Assembly: GCA_030704615.1 (NCBI GenBank)
Contig: CM060733.1
Coordinates: 48,854,001-48,918,000, forward strand
DNA: 64,000 bases
Direction of reading: 5' to 3'
DNA from: Takakia lepidozioides
Taxonomy: Eukaryota; Streptophyta; Takakiopsida; Takakiales; Takakiaceae
Position 1 is the first letter of the stretch, and each line of letters opens with the position of its first letter. A model generated the notes under the pieces. That model was not told the origin of the DNA, searched no databases, and saw nothing but the letters and a program-made list of their open reading frames with translations. This document shows positions 33,844-44,204 of the stretch, one piece after another. The translations under genes and the position numbers were made by a program.

Positions 33844-35173
33844 CTAGATAGCAACCTCTTGGGCTTTATCCACCCACCCTGACCGTGGCGTAGCCTCCAC
33901 TTGCTCCGCCATAGCCACCTTGAGAACATCCTTTGGGGAAGAAACATTCTCAACCTCTTCAAAAACATTGGCCACCTTGGCCTCCAACTGATCCTCAGTG
34001 TATGGCTCTCCCCACTCCTCATACTGTTGCTTGAGAGATCCAATGACTCTCTCTTTGCGCATCTCATCCCACATCCATGGGTGTTTGTACCCCGTGATCC
34101 TGTGCTCGCCCCCACTCACTGCCTCCACCGTCCCGGTTGGCAGAGATGGTGCAATATCCAATGGAAGTGCAGAAGTAGCCACTAATGCTTGCAATCTTTG
34201 TTGCTCAGCCATGCACAAGCCAATGACCCATGTCAAGCAATTGAGATCCATTGCCTGACCCAACACCTGGCGTCGTAATGCCTCTGACAGAGCTGGCACA
34301 GCTGTAGTGCACGTGGCAAATCCCATTGCCCGCTCTCGCTCATCGGCATTGGGCTCCACCAATTGCTGTAACACACTGTCCCAAATCAACCCAGGACCAT
34401 TGAGCATGAGACGAGGGAAAGCTCATGAGCGTAGGCAAGGCTGCACGTGGCTGCCCCACTTGGTTTACCACTGCTAGAGGTGAACGGTCATCATGTCGCA
34501 CCCTCTGCCGTTGCCTCCCTTGGTCCAAAATGCCCTCAAGTGTGAGATTGGGTGGCCATTGAATGGAATCATATGCTCTCTTGAGCAGCTCTGGTGGTGC
34601 AAGATTGGTCCACCACAATCGAGGTCGATGCGCTCGTGATCCCACCGCTGCTGCATCCAATAGCACCGCCGATCCAATCCAAGACCGCACCTGATGCACA
34701 CTGGCCATAACCCTGGCCCGAGAGTCCCCCATAAGAGGAACATTCTCCAAGATATAGGCTAGAGGTTGCACTTGCCTCGTCTGCAAGTCACGCAACACTC
34801 TCAACATCTCCCAAAATAAATGCGATCGTGCATCATGCAAGCCATTCCCATGACCTGCGGGAGAGTGTCCTTGGCAAGGCCATCCAGCTATCACCAAGTC
34901 AATGGCACCATGCTGGTCCAAATCATCCACCCCCAGCAAGGTAATGTCTGTTGGCAAGGCCTTTTGGTACCCTTGAATTGCTGAGAGAGGCAACAACTCA
35001 GGATATTGATGTGTGAGCAAGGCAACTTGGCGCATGGAAACACGCTGAGCAATCTCATCCTTCTCCACATACATGTACTTGCGTACTTTGATTCTTGCTT
35101 GCAACACTCCTGCAAACCCAGTGCTCATGCCTCCAAACAGGTCTAGCAAACAAATCCCTGAGTCAGATGGTTG
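33844..35173 (-). pseudogene. C5-cytosine DNA methyltransferase domain within gypsy pol
   Basis: Catalyses transfer of methyl from S-adenosylmethionine to cytosine C5. Motifs follow the linear order I to X: ICLLDLFGGMSTGFAG (motif I, cofactor binding), DLVIAGWPCQGHS with the catalytic Cys (motif IV, near 34877), YILENVP (VI) and SRAHRPRLWWTN (VIII). After a short target-recognition stretch come RERAMGF (IX) and LGQAMDLNCLTW (X). The order is not permuted, unlike plant DRM enzymes, and no BAH, chromo, PWWP or ADD domain is visible. A one-base frameshift near 34400 separates motif VIII/TRD from IX/X. TGA at 35174-35176 and TAG at 33844-33846 border the domain. The C-terminal 130 residues form a linker leading in frame into RT. 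Every diagnostic catalytic residue is kept. The present copy is broken. Confidence 0.88.
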
Positions 35174-35240
35174 TCAGGTAATGGGCATTGTGTCCAAAGG
35201 AGCTAATTGAGGAGGTCCGGGTGATGTCACTGAACTCCCC

Positions 35241-36941
35241 TCACTCATCAATGGAAAGGCCTCTTGTTGTGCTTGGTGCACACTCTCGCCTGCTACTCGC
35301 TGCAAATTCCCAACCGTATCCCCACAGTGGAATATGCACAGGCACATGAGGAAGCAACTCAGCCTTGTATGCCATTTGTTTGTCCTCATCAGATGGTGGT
35401 CTATCATCTGCATGGCTATTGCCCGCCAAGAGCTCACCACCCCAAGCCACCACCCCTGAGAATGCAGCCAATATGGGCATCATATTCCTATGATCCACCG
35501 CTACATTCCCAATAAACCGTACTGGGAGCAGTGCACGTCGGCCATCCCCTGACTGCCACTCCGGCCTATAGGATGTCGTTTCCTCCCAAAAGTCCAGAGT
35601 AAATCCCATTGGGTATAACACAGCCCCACCAACAAGCACATCATAGGACATCGCGTCTGTAACAATGGCTTTAGCTCTCATGACTTAGCCATCCGTAGGA
35701 TGATCCGGCTGCAATCGAATGAAGAGCTCATGGCGTGTAATCCCTCGTGCCTTCTCTGAACCGCCCAAAGATGTTTGAATTTGAAAAGGGCAAGGCTCCA
35801 AATCCGCCTCTGTAAGGCCCAAGCCTGCAATTGCTGCTCTTCCCAACATCAATGGCTGTGCTCCTGAGTCCAACAAGACCCGTAGTGGCCTATACCTCCT
35901 CCCGGCTGGGCCACCCAACTGAAACACACCATCCTGATTGTCCACCAGGACTACCCCAGGAGTCACCATGCTGCGCTCAATGGCTGGCCTAGCTGGCAAC
36001 TCCTGCAACCTTGCAGTTGTCGCTTGCCATGGTGCAGCTGTGGCAGATTTCACCCTCGAATCCAAAACATCCATAGATTGCACCTTATCTGCTATCTCCG
36101 CAGATAATGCCAATGCATCACCACTCTCACAGAGTCTAGCTGCTAGTCTGAATACAGCAGCTGGCCGAATCCCCGGCATTGCAATGGTCATTGCAGAAAA
36201 TAATGGAGCTTGGCAAACCGCCGTACCCGCCCCCAACAATGTACTGGCTGCACCTTGCTTTGCAGCACCACCCACTGGCATTTCCTGAGCCACACCAACT
36301 CTCCCCAATGACACTCGTGGCTCTACCTCTGACACACTTGGGTGAGCGGGTGTCATTGATGGCGTAGGTGGCACTGTCTCAGCCAATGTAAAGGACTGTG
36401 GAAGCCTTGTCTGACGACTTGTTTCCCCCCTTTGTGGATCAAAATCCACATCCGCTCCTCTTGGCTCAGGAGCACGCGTTGCTGCTCGAGTGACAGCAGC
36501 AGCAGAGTCCAATACATGCAATGGCCTTGCAAGTGCGGCTCCACACATGAAGCCCATACCAATCTGAAATTCCCTAGGCATAGGAGGTTGTGCAAGTGGG
36601 GCTTGAACCTCAAGCCTTGGAGCTGGCGCAACATGAGTAGTGGCCATGGCAGCAAGACGTTGCTCTAGCTGGGCAAGTCTATCCACCATGCCTTGGTCAT
36701 GACCTTGACCCTGACCCTGTGCTCCTTGGTTTTGGTTACGACCTCCACCCTGACCTCTGCCTCCTCTACCTCTCTGGACTACATTGCCTCGTCCTCGGCC
36801 ACCATTGTTCCCTTGGAACTGGCCTGGCCGTAGCTCAGGATGCAAGCCATAACAATGGGCCTCCTCATGCCCATACTTTCCACAATGCCCAACGACGCAA
36901 TGGTGTGAGCGTTGCGCATGAGCGCACGAGCGTACGCTCAC
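35241..36941 (-). pseudogene. Gag C-terminus and aspartic protease, copy B
   Basis: The frame opens with a zinc knuckle (HCGKYGHEEAHC; the first Cys of the C-x2-C pair is Val here), the LRPGQFQGNNGGRGRG basic patch, a Gln-rich helix (RLAQLEQRLAAMA) and a long Pro/Ala linker. The retropepsin then has VLLDSGAQPLMLGRAAIAG with the D-S-G active site. A TAA at 35685-35687 interrupts where copy A reads Ser (TCA), so this stop is a C-to-A change. The frame continues to 35241 with YDVLVGGAVLYPMGFTLDFW. About 150 bases before that end, the alternative frame (to 35174) links to the methyltransferase, implying a one-base shift near 35350-35400. The nucleocapsid binds RNA and the protease would cut the polyprotein. 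Confidence 0.82.
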
Positions 36942-37337
36942 ACAGGAGTGACGTGGCGTGAGCGTGCACCCACGCTAACGTGGTGTGAGCGTCATGTCAG
37001 CATGCTGCTGTGGCAACAAATGATGACGTGACACTGTCCGTCATCTTCCACGTCAGCATTAACATGCGCCGCCTATAACCGAGGATGGTCCTATGACCGT
37101 GGAATTAATGCAGGGAATCTTGCCTAAATAGAATCAAGACTACCATGAGGCCTACAATTGTAGCATCCAACATTATGCAATTATAAATGCTTGTTTCACA
37201 TTTACAATTACGAGGACGAGAAAATATCAGAGCTCACTCAGTATAGTTGGAGGCCATATCATTGCACCGCCGACGAATTGATGTGAATTACACATTTCAA
37301 ATCATGGTCGTCCACATACCACATTGCATAGTTGATG
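36900..37337. repeat. Palindrome-rich GTGAGCGT block between gypsy copy B and MULE copy 1
   Basis: GTGTGAGCGT, GAGCGTACGCTC, GGCGTGAGCGTG and GGTGTGAGCGTCATG recur at 36903-36995. The block marks the truncation point of gag and may belong to a MULE terminal region, since GCATGAGCGG repeats occur near 41265 on the other side of MULE copy 1. A matching terminal inverted repeat was not established. Nothing is recognised from 37000 to 37337. Confidence 0.45.
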
Positions 37338-40300
37338 CTACCCATGTGTTGTATCCCGCTGCAATAGAGTATCGACCTCGTTGAAACTCATAGTGGCCTG
37401 GTGAATGAAGTTGTCACGTTTGGGATCGCAAACCATCCTCTTCAAAAATATGAAATACAAATGTTTGCAGGGTATGAATTTACCTCTCTTGCCCAAACTG
37501 GTTGATAGCATATTCACAAAATCAGGACATGTGCAATTGGGGAAATTGGAAACCGTGATGTCGTAGGTCCTGTCATGAACAGTAGATGTGGAAGTGATGA
37601 TTGTGAATACCCGACCATATCCTGGATCGGGTACTTCCGTGGTGCTTCCAACACGAGCTTGGAGCATTCTTGCGGACTCCACTTTGCCAAAGTGTTCAGC
37701 GGTTGGAGGGAAACGCCGAACGAGCTTTCCATCTCGTTTGGTTGGCCACAAGTCAGGATTTGCCGGGGGGACCCGGGAGGACGCAGAAGTAGTAGCACAT
37801 GCATGGAGTTGGGGTTGTCTCGCAAGGGAAAAGTCTGCCTCATCCAGCATTTCAATCTCCTGAAATCTGAGATGTGTTCCCACCTTCACGGGCCAAACGG
37901 TTGGAGGAGATGGCTTCATCACTACGGAAGGACGCACAGTTCCATGCACACATCTGGCACAATCATCTGCACAGAACCAAAACTTGTGGTTCTTGGCTTC
38001 TGGTTGACCGTATGGACATATCAAACCCGTGAAAGTCGGAGCAGGAGTTTGGGCACCACCTCTGGATATAGATGAAGTGCACTTCTTGAAATTAGTTGCC
38101 CTGATCGCTGTACATTTCACACAAGACCCTACACTTGTGTGTTCTATGTGCCAAACGTGGTCGGGGCATGCGGACTCAATGTTTCTCTCCTGCACCATTT
38201 CAGTGGCACTGTTTGATGCTGGAGCTTGCCGTCGTGTTGGAGGTTCCTCCACAATGGAGGTTCTGGACATGGAGCTGTCATGTAGGGGAACACGAGGCTT
38301 CGAGAAGTTATCACGGTCTGCCCTGTGTGAATCGGAATCTGAACCAGGTGGAATGTTCAATTTCCTCTCACAGGAGCCGAATCTCTCCTCCCCTTCAAGA
38401 TGTGGAACTCTAGAAAAAGTGGCGTTCCCTGGGCATACATGCTCACCGCCCGTGCTATCTTGATTGGATCCCCAGATCTGTTTGCAGCACGCAACATGAA
38501 CTCCCATTTGTCCGGACCCTTGCCACCAACCCCACCTCGCAAGAAATCAAGGTATCGGGTTTGTTGTTGCAAGGCACGTATCAAATCATCTGTTGTTGCC
38601 ACATACAAATCCCGACCTCGTTTCCCAGACTGCTGCAACCATGCGCTGTGCACAGTTTCTGCCAAATTGCAAGATGGCATGTCCGCCATTTCTTCAATGG
38701 ACATGTTCTGCAAAGTGGAGAACCACACTTCAAAACAGTGAACAGAAAATAACATAAAGAAAGCGAGGAGACAATAAAATGGAAAATAAATGTATGAATA
38801 AAGCAAGAAATATAAGTCTCGTACCACTGCCATGGCTGCTCCCCACTGTCTATACCGGAAGTGCCAAAACGCCAGCCAATCTTCCAATGCTCTCATACTC
38901 TCAAGTGATGCAGCTCCAGAAGAGAACCACCAGGCACGAATTGTCTAGAACGAAGTGTCCGCCTCCTTCATTGTTCTATCATCTTTGTACTCTTTGCACA
39001 ATTTACGGTGCTGAGTCTGCATCTCTGGTTTGATGTCCGACTTTGTATGTTTTTCCAGAGATTGTGTCCAATGGAATAGACATGTACGCTCTCTTCCTCG
39101 CATTGGCACTTTTGGGTCGCCCGATCCGAAGACAATACGAACAGCATTGAAATTTGCTTGAGCACTATCCGCCATGAAACCTGCAAAATTTGGAGATGGC
39201 AGCCCATGGCAGCCCATGACACGTATCAGGGAATTCCACATGAGCTTCTGGGATTCCGTATCCTCGGATTGCATGTCACAAACTGCAATTGTCATAACTC
39301 GTTGGTACACTGGATCGTAGACATGACAAGCCATTGTCGTCCAATCCTTCACTCGTTTTACATGATCAAACATAAGAAAACAGTTCTACAAGTCCCCAGT
39401 CTTCTGCATCCGCTTTACGAGGCTAACCCCACTGCCCTCCCCAACAGTCGACATTTTGAAAAGAAAAACTTTGATGGCACCTTGACCTGGGAGTACATTG
39501 TCCTGGATGTAATCGTACTTGCTCACTCGTTTCAACTCCAAATGTTGTCTATGTAGCCTCTGATACCAGAGCCCATTCTTAATGCATTGATCTGATGCCG
39601 AATATTAGGTGAACTCAAAGTGGAGATATGATCCATGACCAGGTCCAATGCTGCACCGTCAAGTTTAGTCCCCACAGAATCCCCTTCACTCAAAATATGG
39701 CTTTCCAAGAAGGACTTGCTTGCGCCAAGAGCAATTGCGGATGTTGTTGCGGATGGGTTTCTCCCGAACTCATGTTTAATCAACCTCGATATTGTCTCAA
39801 CACTCTCCCTGTAATCCCCCTTCGAGACAGGATGGTTATGGAATCCGAAATGCACACAAGCTCTTGTCATTGTTTTCAAACGGTGGACAACATAGTACAT
39901 TCTTGCTCCGCAGAGCGCCAAGCAGGATGGCACAAGTTTGCAGAATTTGCGGACGAAAATGTTTGCCGGTGGTGGGGCAGTCCCAGGCTGAAATGGATTT
40001 TCCGCCAGACCCTCCCATTCGCTTTGATTATGAACTCCAGACTGAAGAAAGTGTCTACAATTCAAATTATCACACCTAAGGTGTCCATTGCAAACTGTTC
40101 TCCTGAAAACAAGCTTGTCATCATTCTGAATATTGGATGTTTTTGTTCTGCACCACGGGTGCCCGTCGTGTTTCTTGTCCATTCCATGCATCATGATTGT
40201 TACACCTCCAACTCGCGGAGGAGGAGGCAGCTCGAATAGGTTATCGCCATCAAAAGTCTCTGGCAAGAACTTCACAGGCACCTGCTTCAAAGATTCCCAA

Positions 40301-40860
40301 TCAATTCCTCGCAACTCACTTTTGAGTCTAGCCATTCCTCCCATCGCCCGTAGTTTTGGAATGACACTACAAATGTCTTCTTCATCAGCTTCTCCAACCA
40401 CAGTAGGAAGGACTGGATTTGGAATTTCACTTATGTCATCATCGAACGAATCCGAAAGCTCAACGATTGGAGTGGAGGACGTCTGTTCTTTTTTCACCAC
40501 CACCTCCCTCTTGTCTTCAACGACCAAAGCAGCAGTCATGGGCGTCACATATGACCCAAGGGACTTTCGCCGAGGCTCTCCAAGTACTCTCTATCGACCA
40601 GGGCGCACTCTCCACTGGCTGACAGGAGCCGTCTCATCACGGTTTTGGAAAGAGTATTTCAACAACTTCCCTTTCAAATCGTACACCTCTTTCTCCAAAA
40701 AGATGGAGCCATTCTGAAGCTGAAAACGGGTAGCCAAGACATGTTCCAGAACAATTGCAAATCCATTGTCAAGGACTTTCTGGGAGAACCGCACTGGTTT
40801 GTCGTCAGAGAAGAACTCCGCTTCAGAGGAAGCCATCTTCCTTCCTCGCGTACGTTGATA
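37338..40860 (-). pseudogene. MULE-type transposase with SWIM zinc finger, copy 1
   Basis: Minus-strand gene read from 40836 down. An N-terminal segment is followed by a finger region with CNGHLRCDNLNCRHF and FGFHNHPVSKGDYRES. The transposase core has a Phe/Asp-rich start (FLMFDHVKRVKDW), FAGFMADSAQANFNAVRIVF (catalytic Asp region) and RERTCLFHWTQSLEKH, as in plant MULE proteins. The C-terminal SWIM finger is CTCPDF ... CKHLYFIFLKRM near 37430-37540. A likely intron lies at 38708-38824 (GTACGAG...TTTGCAG), and removing it joins AAMAV to NMSIEEM in frame. TAG at 39386-39388 lies where copy 2 has CAA (Gln). One-base shifts lie near 39550 and 38400. It would bind element ends and move them. This copy is lightly damaged. 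Confidence 0.78.
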
Positions 40861-41499
40861 CCTTGCTATCGCAGACCTTCAGTGTAAATCGGTTTACTGA
40901 TGTCTCTAGAACACAGTTGAAGAATGAGCAGAGAATATGGCGGAGGAAGCTCAGACGACAACTGTGCATATTTTGTTATTCCTTCCAGATATGCAGCCGT
41001 CCATTTTAATTACTTTTCTTGTGGGCCCAGTGGTCAGAGTATCCCTAGGAGCAATGTCGGCAGCTGTTAGACCGTTAATTAAAACCTCATCAATAAACAC
41101 AATAACAAGCCGACTTCCTGGAAGCATGCCACAGGATCTGAGGGTGGGATTGCAGATTAAGTAAATGTATCTTTATACTACTACCAATGATCATGCGCAC
41201 CTGGAAAGTTCAAAATGTGAAATGAACGAGGGGTTGGCTAAGAGGTTAGCTATTTCATGAGCATGAGCGGCATGAGCGGCATGAGCGGAGTAGTAAGACA
41301 ATCGGTTTTCATGAGCAGAAGTACAAATTTCGAAAATAAAAAACATTAAAAAAACCAATTAAAAAACATTAATTTAATGCAATGTGTCAGGAAAAACAAA
41401 TATATTATTCGGCCCCTTGAAGGGAAAATTGTAGTTTTGACAGTTGTGCTCATGATATTTCGTCTTCCGCTCATGCCAATTCCCAGCGACATGTGCAAA
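40861..41499. other. No gene recognised
   Basis: Upstream flank of MULE copy 1. GCATGAGCGG repeats three times near 41262-41290. No clear terminal inverted repeat, promoter or gene could be supported. Confidence 0.45.
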
Positions 41500-41935
41500 T
41501 ATGGCGCCGAATTTCGCGGTAATAGGGTCCGTAACCTGAAAAAACGGCAACGTATTTCGCGGTAATAGGTCTCTCTGGCGAAAATGGTGCCGAATTCCGC
41601 GGCTATAGGTCCCCTCATGACAGGTAATTCGGCGCCATTTTTCCAGTGCATGTTCGGACTTAGCCAGTTTTCGGCGCAAAATAGGGAAATTCGGCGCCAT
41701 TTTTCCAGACACTGTACCAGTGCATGTTGGGACTTAGCTAGTTTTCGGCCCAAAAAAGAGAATTCGGCGCCATTTTTCCAGACACGGTACTAGTGCATGT
41801 TGGGACTTAGCCAGTTTTCGGCCCAAAAAAAAGAAATTCGGTGCCATTTTCCCATACACATGTACCAGTGCATGTTGGGACTTAGCCAATTTCCGGCCCC
41901 AAAAAGAGAAATTCGGCGCCATTTTTCCAGAAATG
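41500..41935. repeat. Tandem repeat, ~74-bp units
   Basis: ATTCGGCGCCATTTTTCCAG begins units at about 41628, 41690, 41761, 41836 (variant) and 41912. Each continues with GTGCATGTTGGGACTTAGCC and AGTTTTCGGCCCAAAAAA. Just upstream, CGCGGTAATAGG occurs twice with a third variant near 41600. Confidence 0.85.
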
Positions 41936-42085
41936 GCCCCACAACTGCTTCTGTTGGATCTCAGTTTGAATGGAATATTGCCTCATTCCAGGAGTTTTGG
42001 GGTGCATTTCATTACACTGCAAAAAAAAATCTAATACAGCAAAATGCAATTGAAAATATCCATATGGAGGATTCTCTTTGCCCCA

Positions 42086-43271
42086 TCAATGATTTCTGGA
42101 ATCCCTAAGGAGGAGTTTGTGCAGCTCGTTCACGCTCAATGCCGGTGCATGAATAAAGTCATCAATAGTCACGTTCATCCTCAACCTCTTCAGGTAAATG
42201 TAATACAGATGCTTGCACGGATAATACTTCGAACCCTTCTTTGCTTCCATCAACGAGAAGTCCGTACAATTGCAAGTCGGCTCCACTCCAATCGTAATTG
42301 TGTATACATCGTCGCGTACAGCCGAGCCGGCCGTTGCCATCCGATACACACGCCCAAGGCCCGGGTGGGGGTACGTCCACGGACCTCTGAATAGTGCAAG
42401 CCATCCCAAGAGCATTGGCAATTCGAGTCTCATTCAACTTGTTGGGAGGGTGTCGTATCTTCACTCTTCCGAATTGCATTGTGGGATGTGCAGAATTGTC
42501 CAATCCGTCTCTACTGGACCGAGCAGTCTGCAATGGCTGGGTCTGAGGAACCGGAAATGCGTGGGCCGGGATGTCTGTGCGTTGCACCATTCGAAATCCT
42601 GCTGCAGATAGAGCATCCGCCTCATTCTAAGAGAGGCTGCAACCCGGTACAACAGGCCAGATGCCCGGAGGCTCCGGCATTCCCTGAATCCCGTACTTGG
42701 GCTTGCCAAATACACAGGTCATTATGTCGTGCCTACAGAACCAAAATGTCGTGTGGGTTCCTCCGAATCATCTCACCACAGCGTGCTCTCGTATCCACCC
42801 GGATGGCGCAGCACTTCCCTCGAAATGCCGGCAATGTCCTCGCAATTCTCCACTGTGACTCCGACACTCTTGTCTCCACAATGGGAATGTTGTACTGCTT
42901 TACTACAGGTGGCTCATTATGTTGCCGGGGCACGCGCCCTGTGCTCAAAGGAGATGGCGATCTTGAACGTGCAGGACTTGCGGTGTTCGACTACCTCCTC
43001 GGGCAACATCACCGGACCACGAGGGAGCGTGCAAATATTATTGTCAGCTCGCCATGAATCATCTTCTCCGCCAGGTGCCTCGTCAAGTCTTCGTCTCACT
43101 GGACGGGTATGAACATCTCCTTCCAAATGTTGGCCTCTTTGCAGCAATGGCGTGTCCCGAAGGCCCTCTCGCAAGGCCGCCACCCACTTCCGAGGATTCT
43201 TCGATCTAGAGGCAGTCCGCATCAGCATTTCCTGCTTGTCCGGCCCCAAGCCCCACTCACTAATACAGAAA
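42086..43271 (-). pseudogene. MULE transposase copy 2, C-terminal half with SWIM finger
   Basis: Read from 43271 down on the minus strand: GLGPDKQEMLMRTASRSKNP aligns with GKGPDKWEFMLRAANRSGDP of copy 1, then a Cys/Arg-rich region (KCCAIRVDTRARCGEMIRRN). After shifts come GLGRVYRMATAGSAVRDDVY and the SWIM finger CNCTDF ... YYPCKHLYYIYLKRL near 42150-42250. Several frameshifts are present. The N-terminal half lies 16.3 kb away at 59.6-61.7k on the same strand, separated by the insertion at 43272-59605. Confidence 0.75.
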
Positions 43272-43285
43272 CCGGTTTTTTTAAC

Positions 43286-43319
43286 GGCTCTTCTCACACA
43301 TTTTCGTGTGAAAAGAGCC
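43286..43319. repeat. Left subterminal hairpin of the composite insertion
   Basis: GGCTCTTCTCACAC and GTGTGAAAAGAGCC form a 14-bp stem with one mismatch around the loop ATTTTC, six bases inside the proposed left end. AGTTCACACCC follows. A similar inverted block (GTGAGAAGAGCTGTT) lies at 44149-44163. Confidence 0.75.
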
Positions 43320-44204
43320 CAAGTTCACACCCCCCTTGGTGTTAGGTTAACCTAGTCCTTTGCACCACATGTGAACTTTCTTGGTCCTGTGAAAAAAACC
43401 ATCTCACACCAAACTTGCACCTGATGTGGCAGTAGGTTTAGGTGGCTCTTTTTACGGATATTTTGACGGCCGTTTTGACTGGTTAGTTCAACTACTATTT
43501 TGACTAAGTAATCTTAATGGTCTTTCTACGGTACTTATTACACCTCATTGCCACCATGTATGCCACATGTATGTCAAAGGGAATGCCACGTAATAGAGTC
43601 CATCAGAATTATTAAATAAATAATAGATATTAAGGGCTCTTCTTACGGATTCTCTCACACAGATTTAACACCAGGTTCAAGTCGTGGTGTGATCGCAATG
43701 ACACTAGTGTGAATACTGTCATATCCATTGTTTTGTTCCTATTGGACGAAAAATAAACAATTATTATTTGTTGACAAATGCCAAAATGAATAGTCATATT
43801 ATTATTCTTATTATTCTTATTATTCTTATAATAAATGGGATAGCACCCCAAAAGCCATTGGCTGCTTGATTTAATATGTAATATATTATTATTTTAGAAT
43901 TATTATTTGTTTTGTTTCATTTAAACAAAAGCTTATTTAAAACATGGATAATAATTGTATTATTAACCACATTGACCAATAGTAATGTTATTAATATTAA
44001 ATATAGCAAACAACCAGCAAAATACCACATTCATGTCTACACAAGAAAAATTTGGCTTGATGTGGGAAAATGAAGTTGCCCTTGAACAAGGGGATCTTGT
44101 GATCATACATGAGAATAGCAAGAGCATCAATTCAAAAAATACTGTTCATGTGAGAAGAGCTGTTTTGTTCACCTGTCTCAGCAACCCTCAATCCATAAAG
44201 AAAA

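Larger units (their letters stand above)
31178..36941 (-). mobile_element. Ty3/gypsy retrotransposon copy B encoding a DNA methyltransferase
   Basis: On the minus strand, domains occur in the order zinc knuckle, protease, C5-cytosine methyltransferase, reverse transcriptase, RNase H, integrase zinc finger and integrase core. RT before integrase defines Ty3/gypsy. The 5' part of gag is cut at about 36941 and the integrase C-terminus at 31178. No LTR was found at either side, so this is a truncated copy. Methyltransferase and RT share one frame, separated by a single TAG, so the methyltransferase is part of the polyprotein and not a chance neighbour. A second gag-protease copy lies at 26.7-29.5k on the same strand. 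Confidence 0.88.

Noticed and set aside
33844-35173. A bacterial restriction-modification methyltransferase from contamination.
   Set aside because: The domain is in frame with a eukaryotic gypsy reverse transcriptase, and gag-protease of the same family lies nearby in plant DNA.
39545-39575. TGGTATCAGAG on the minus strand, resembling the initiator-tRNA primer binding site of retrotransposons.
   Set aside because: It lies in coding sequence of the MULE transposase (GSGIRGY) with no LTR next to it; a chance match.
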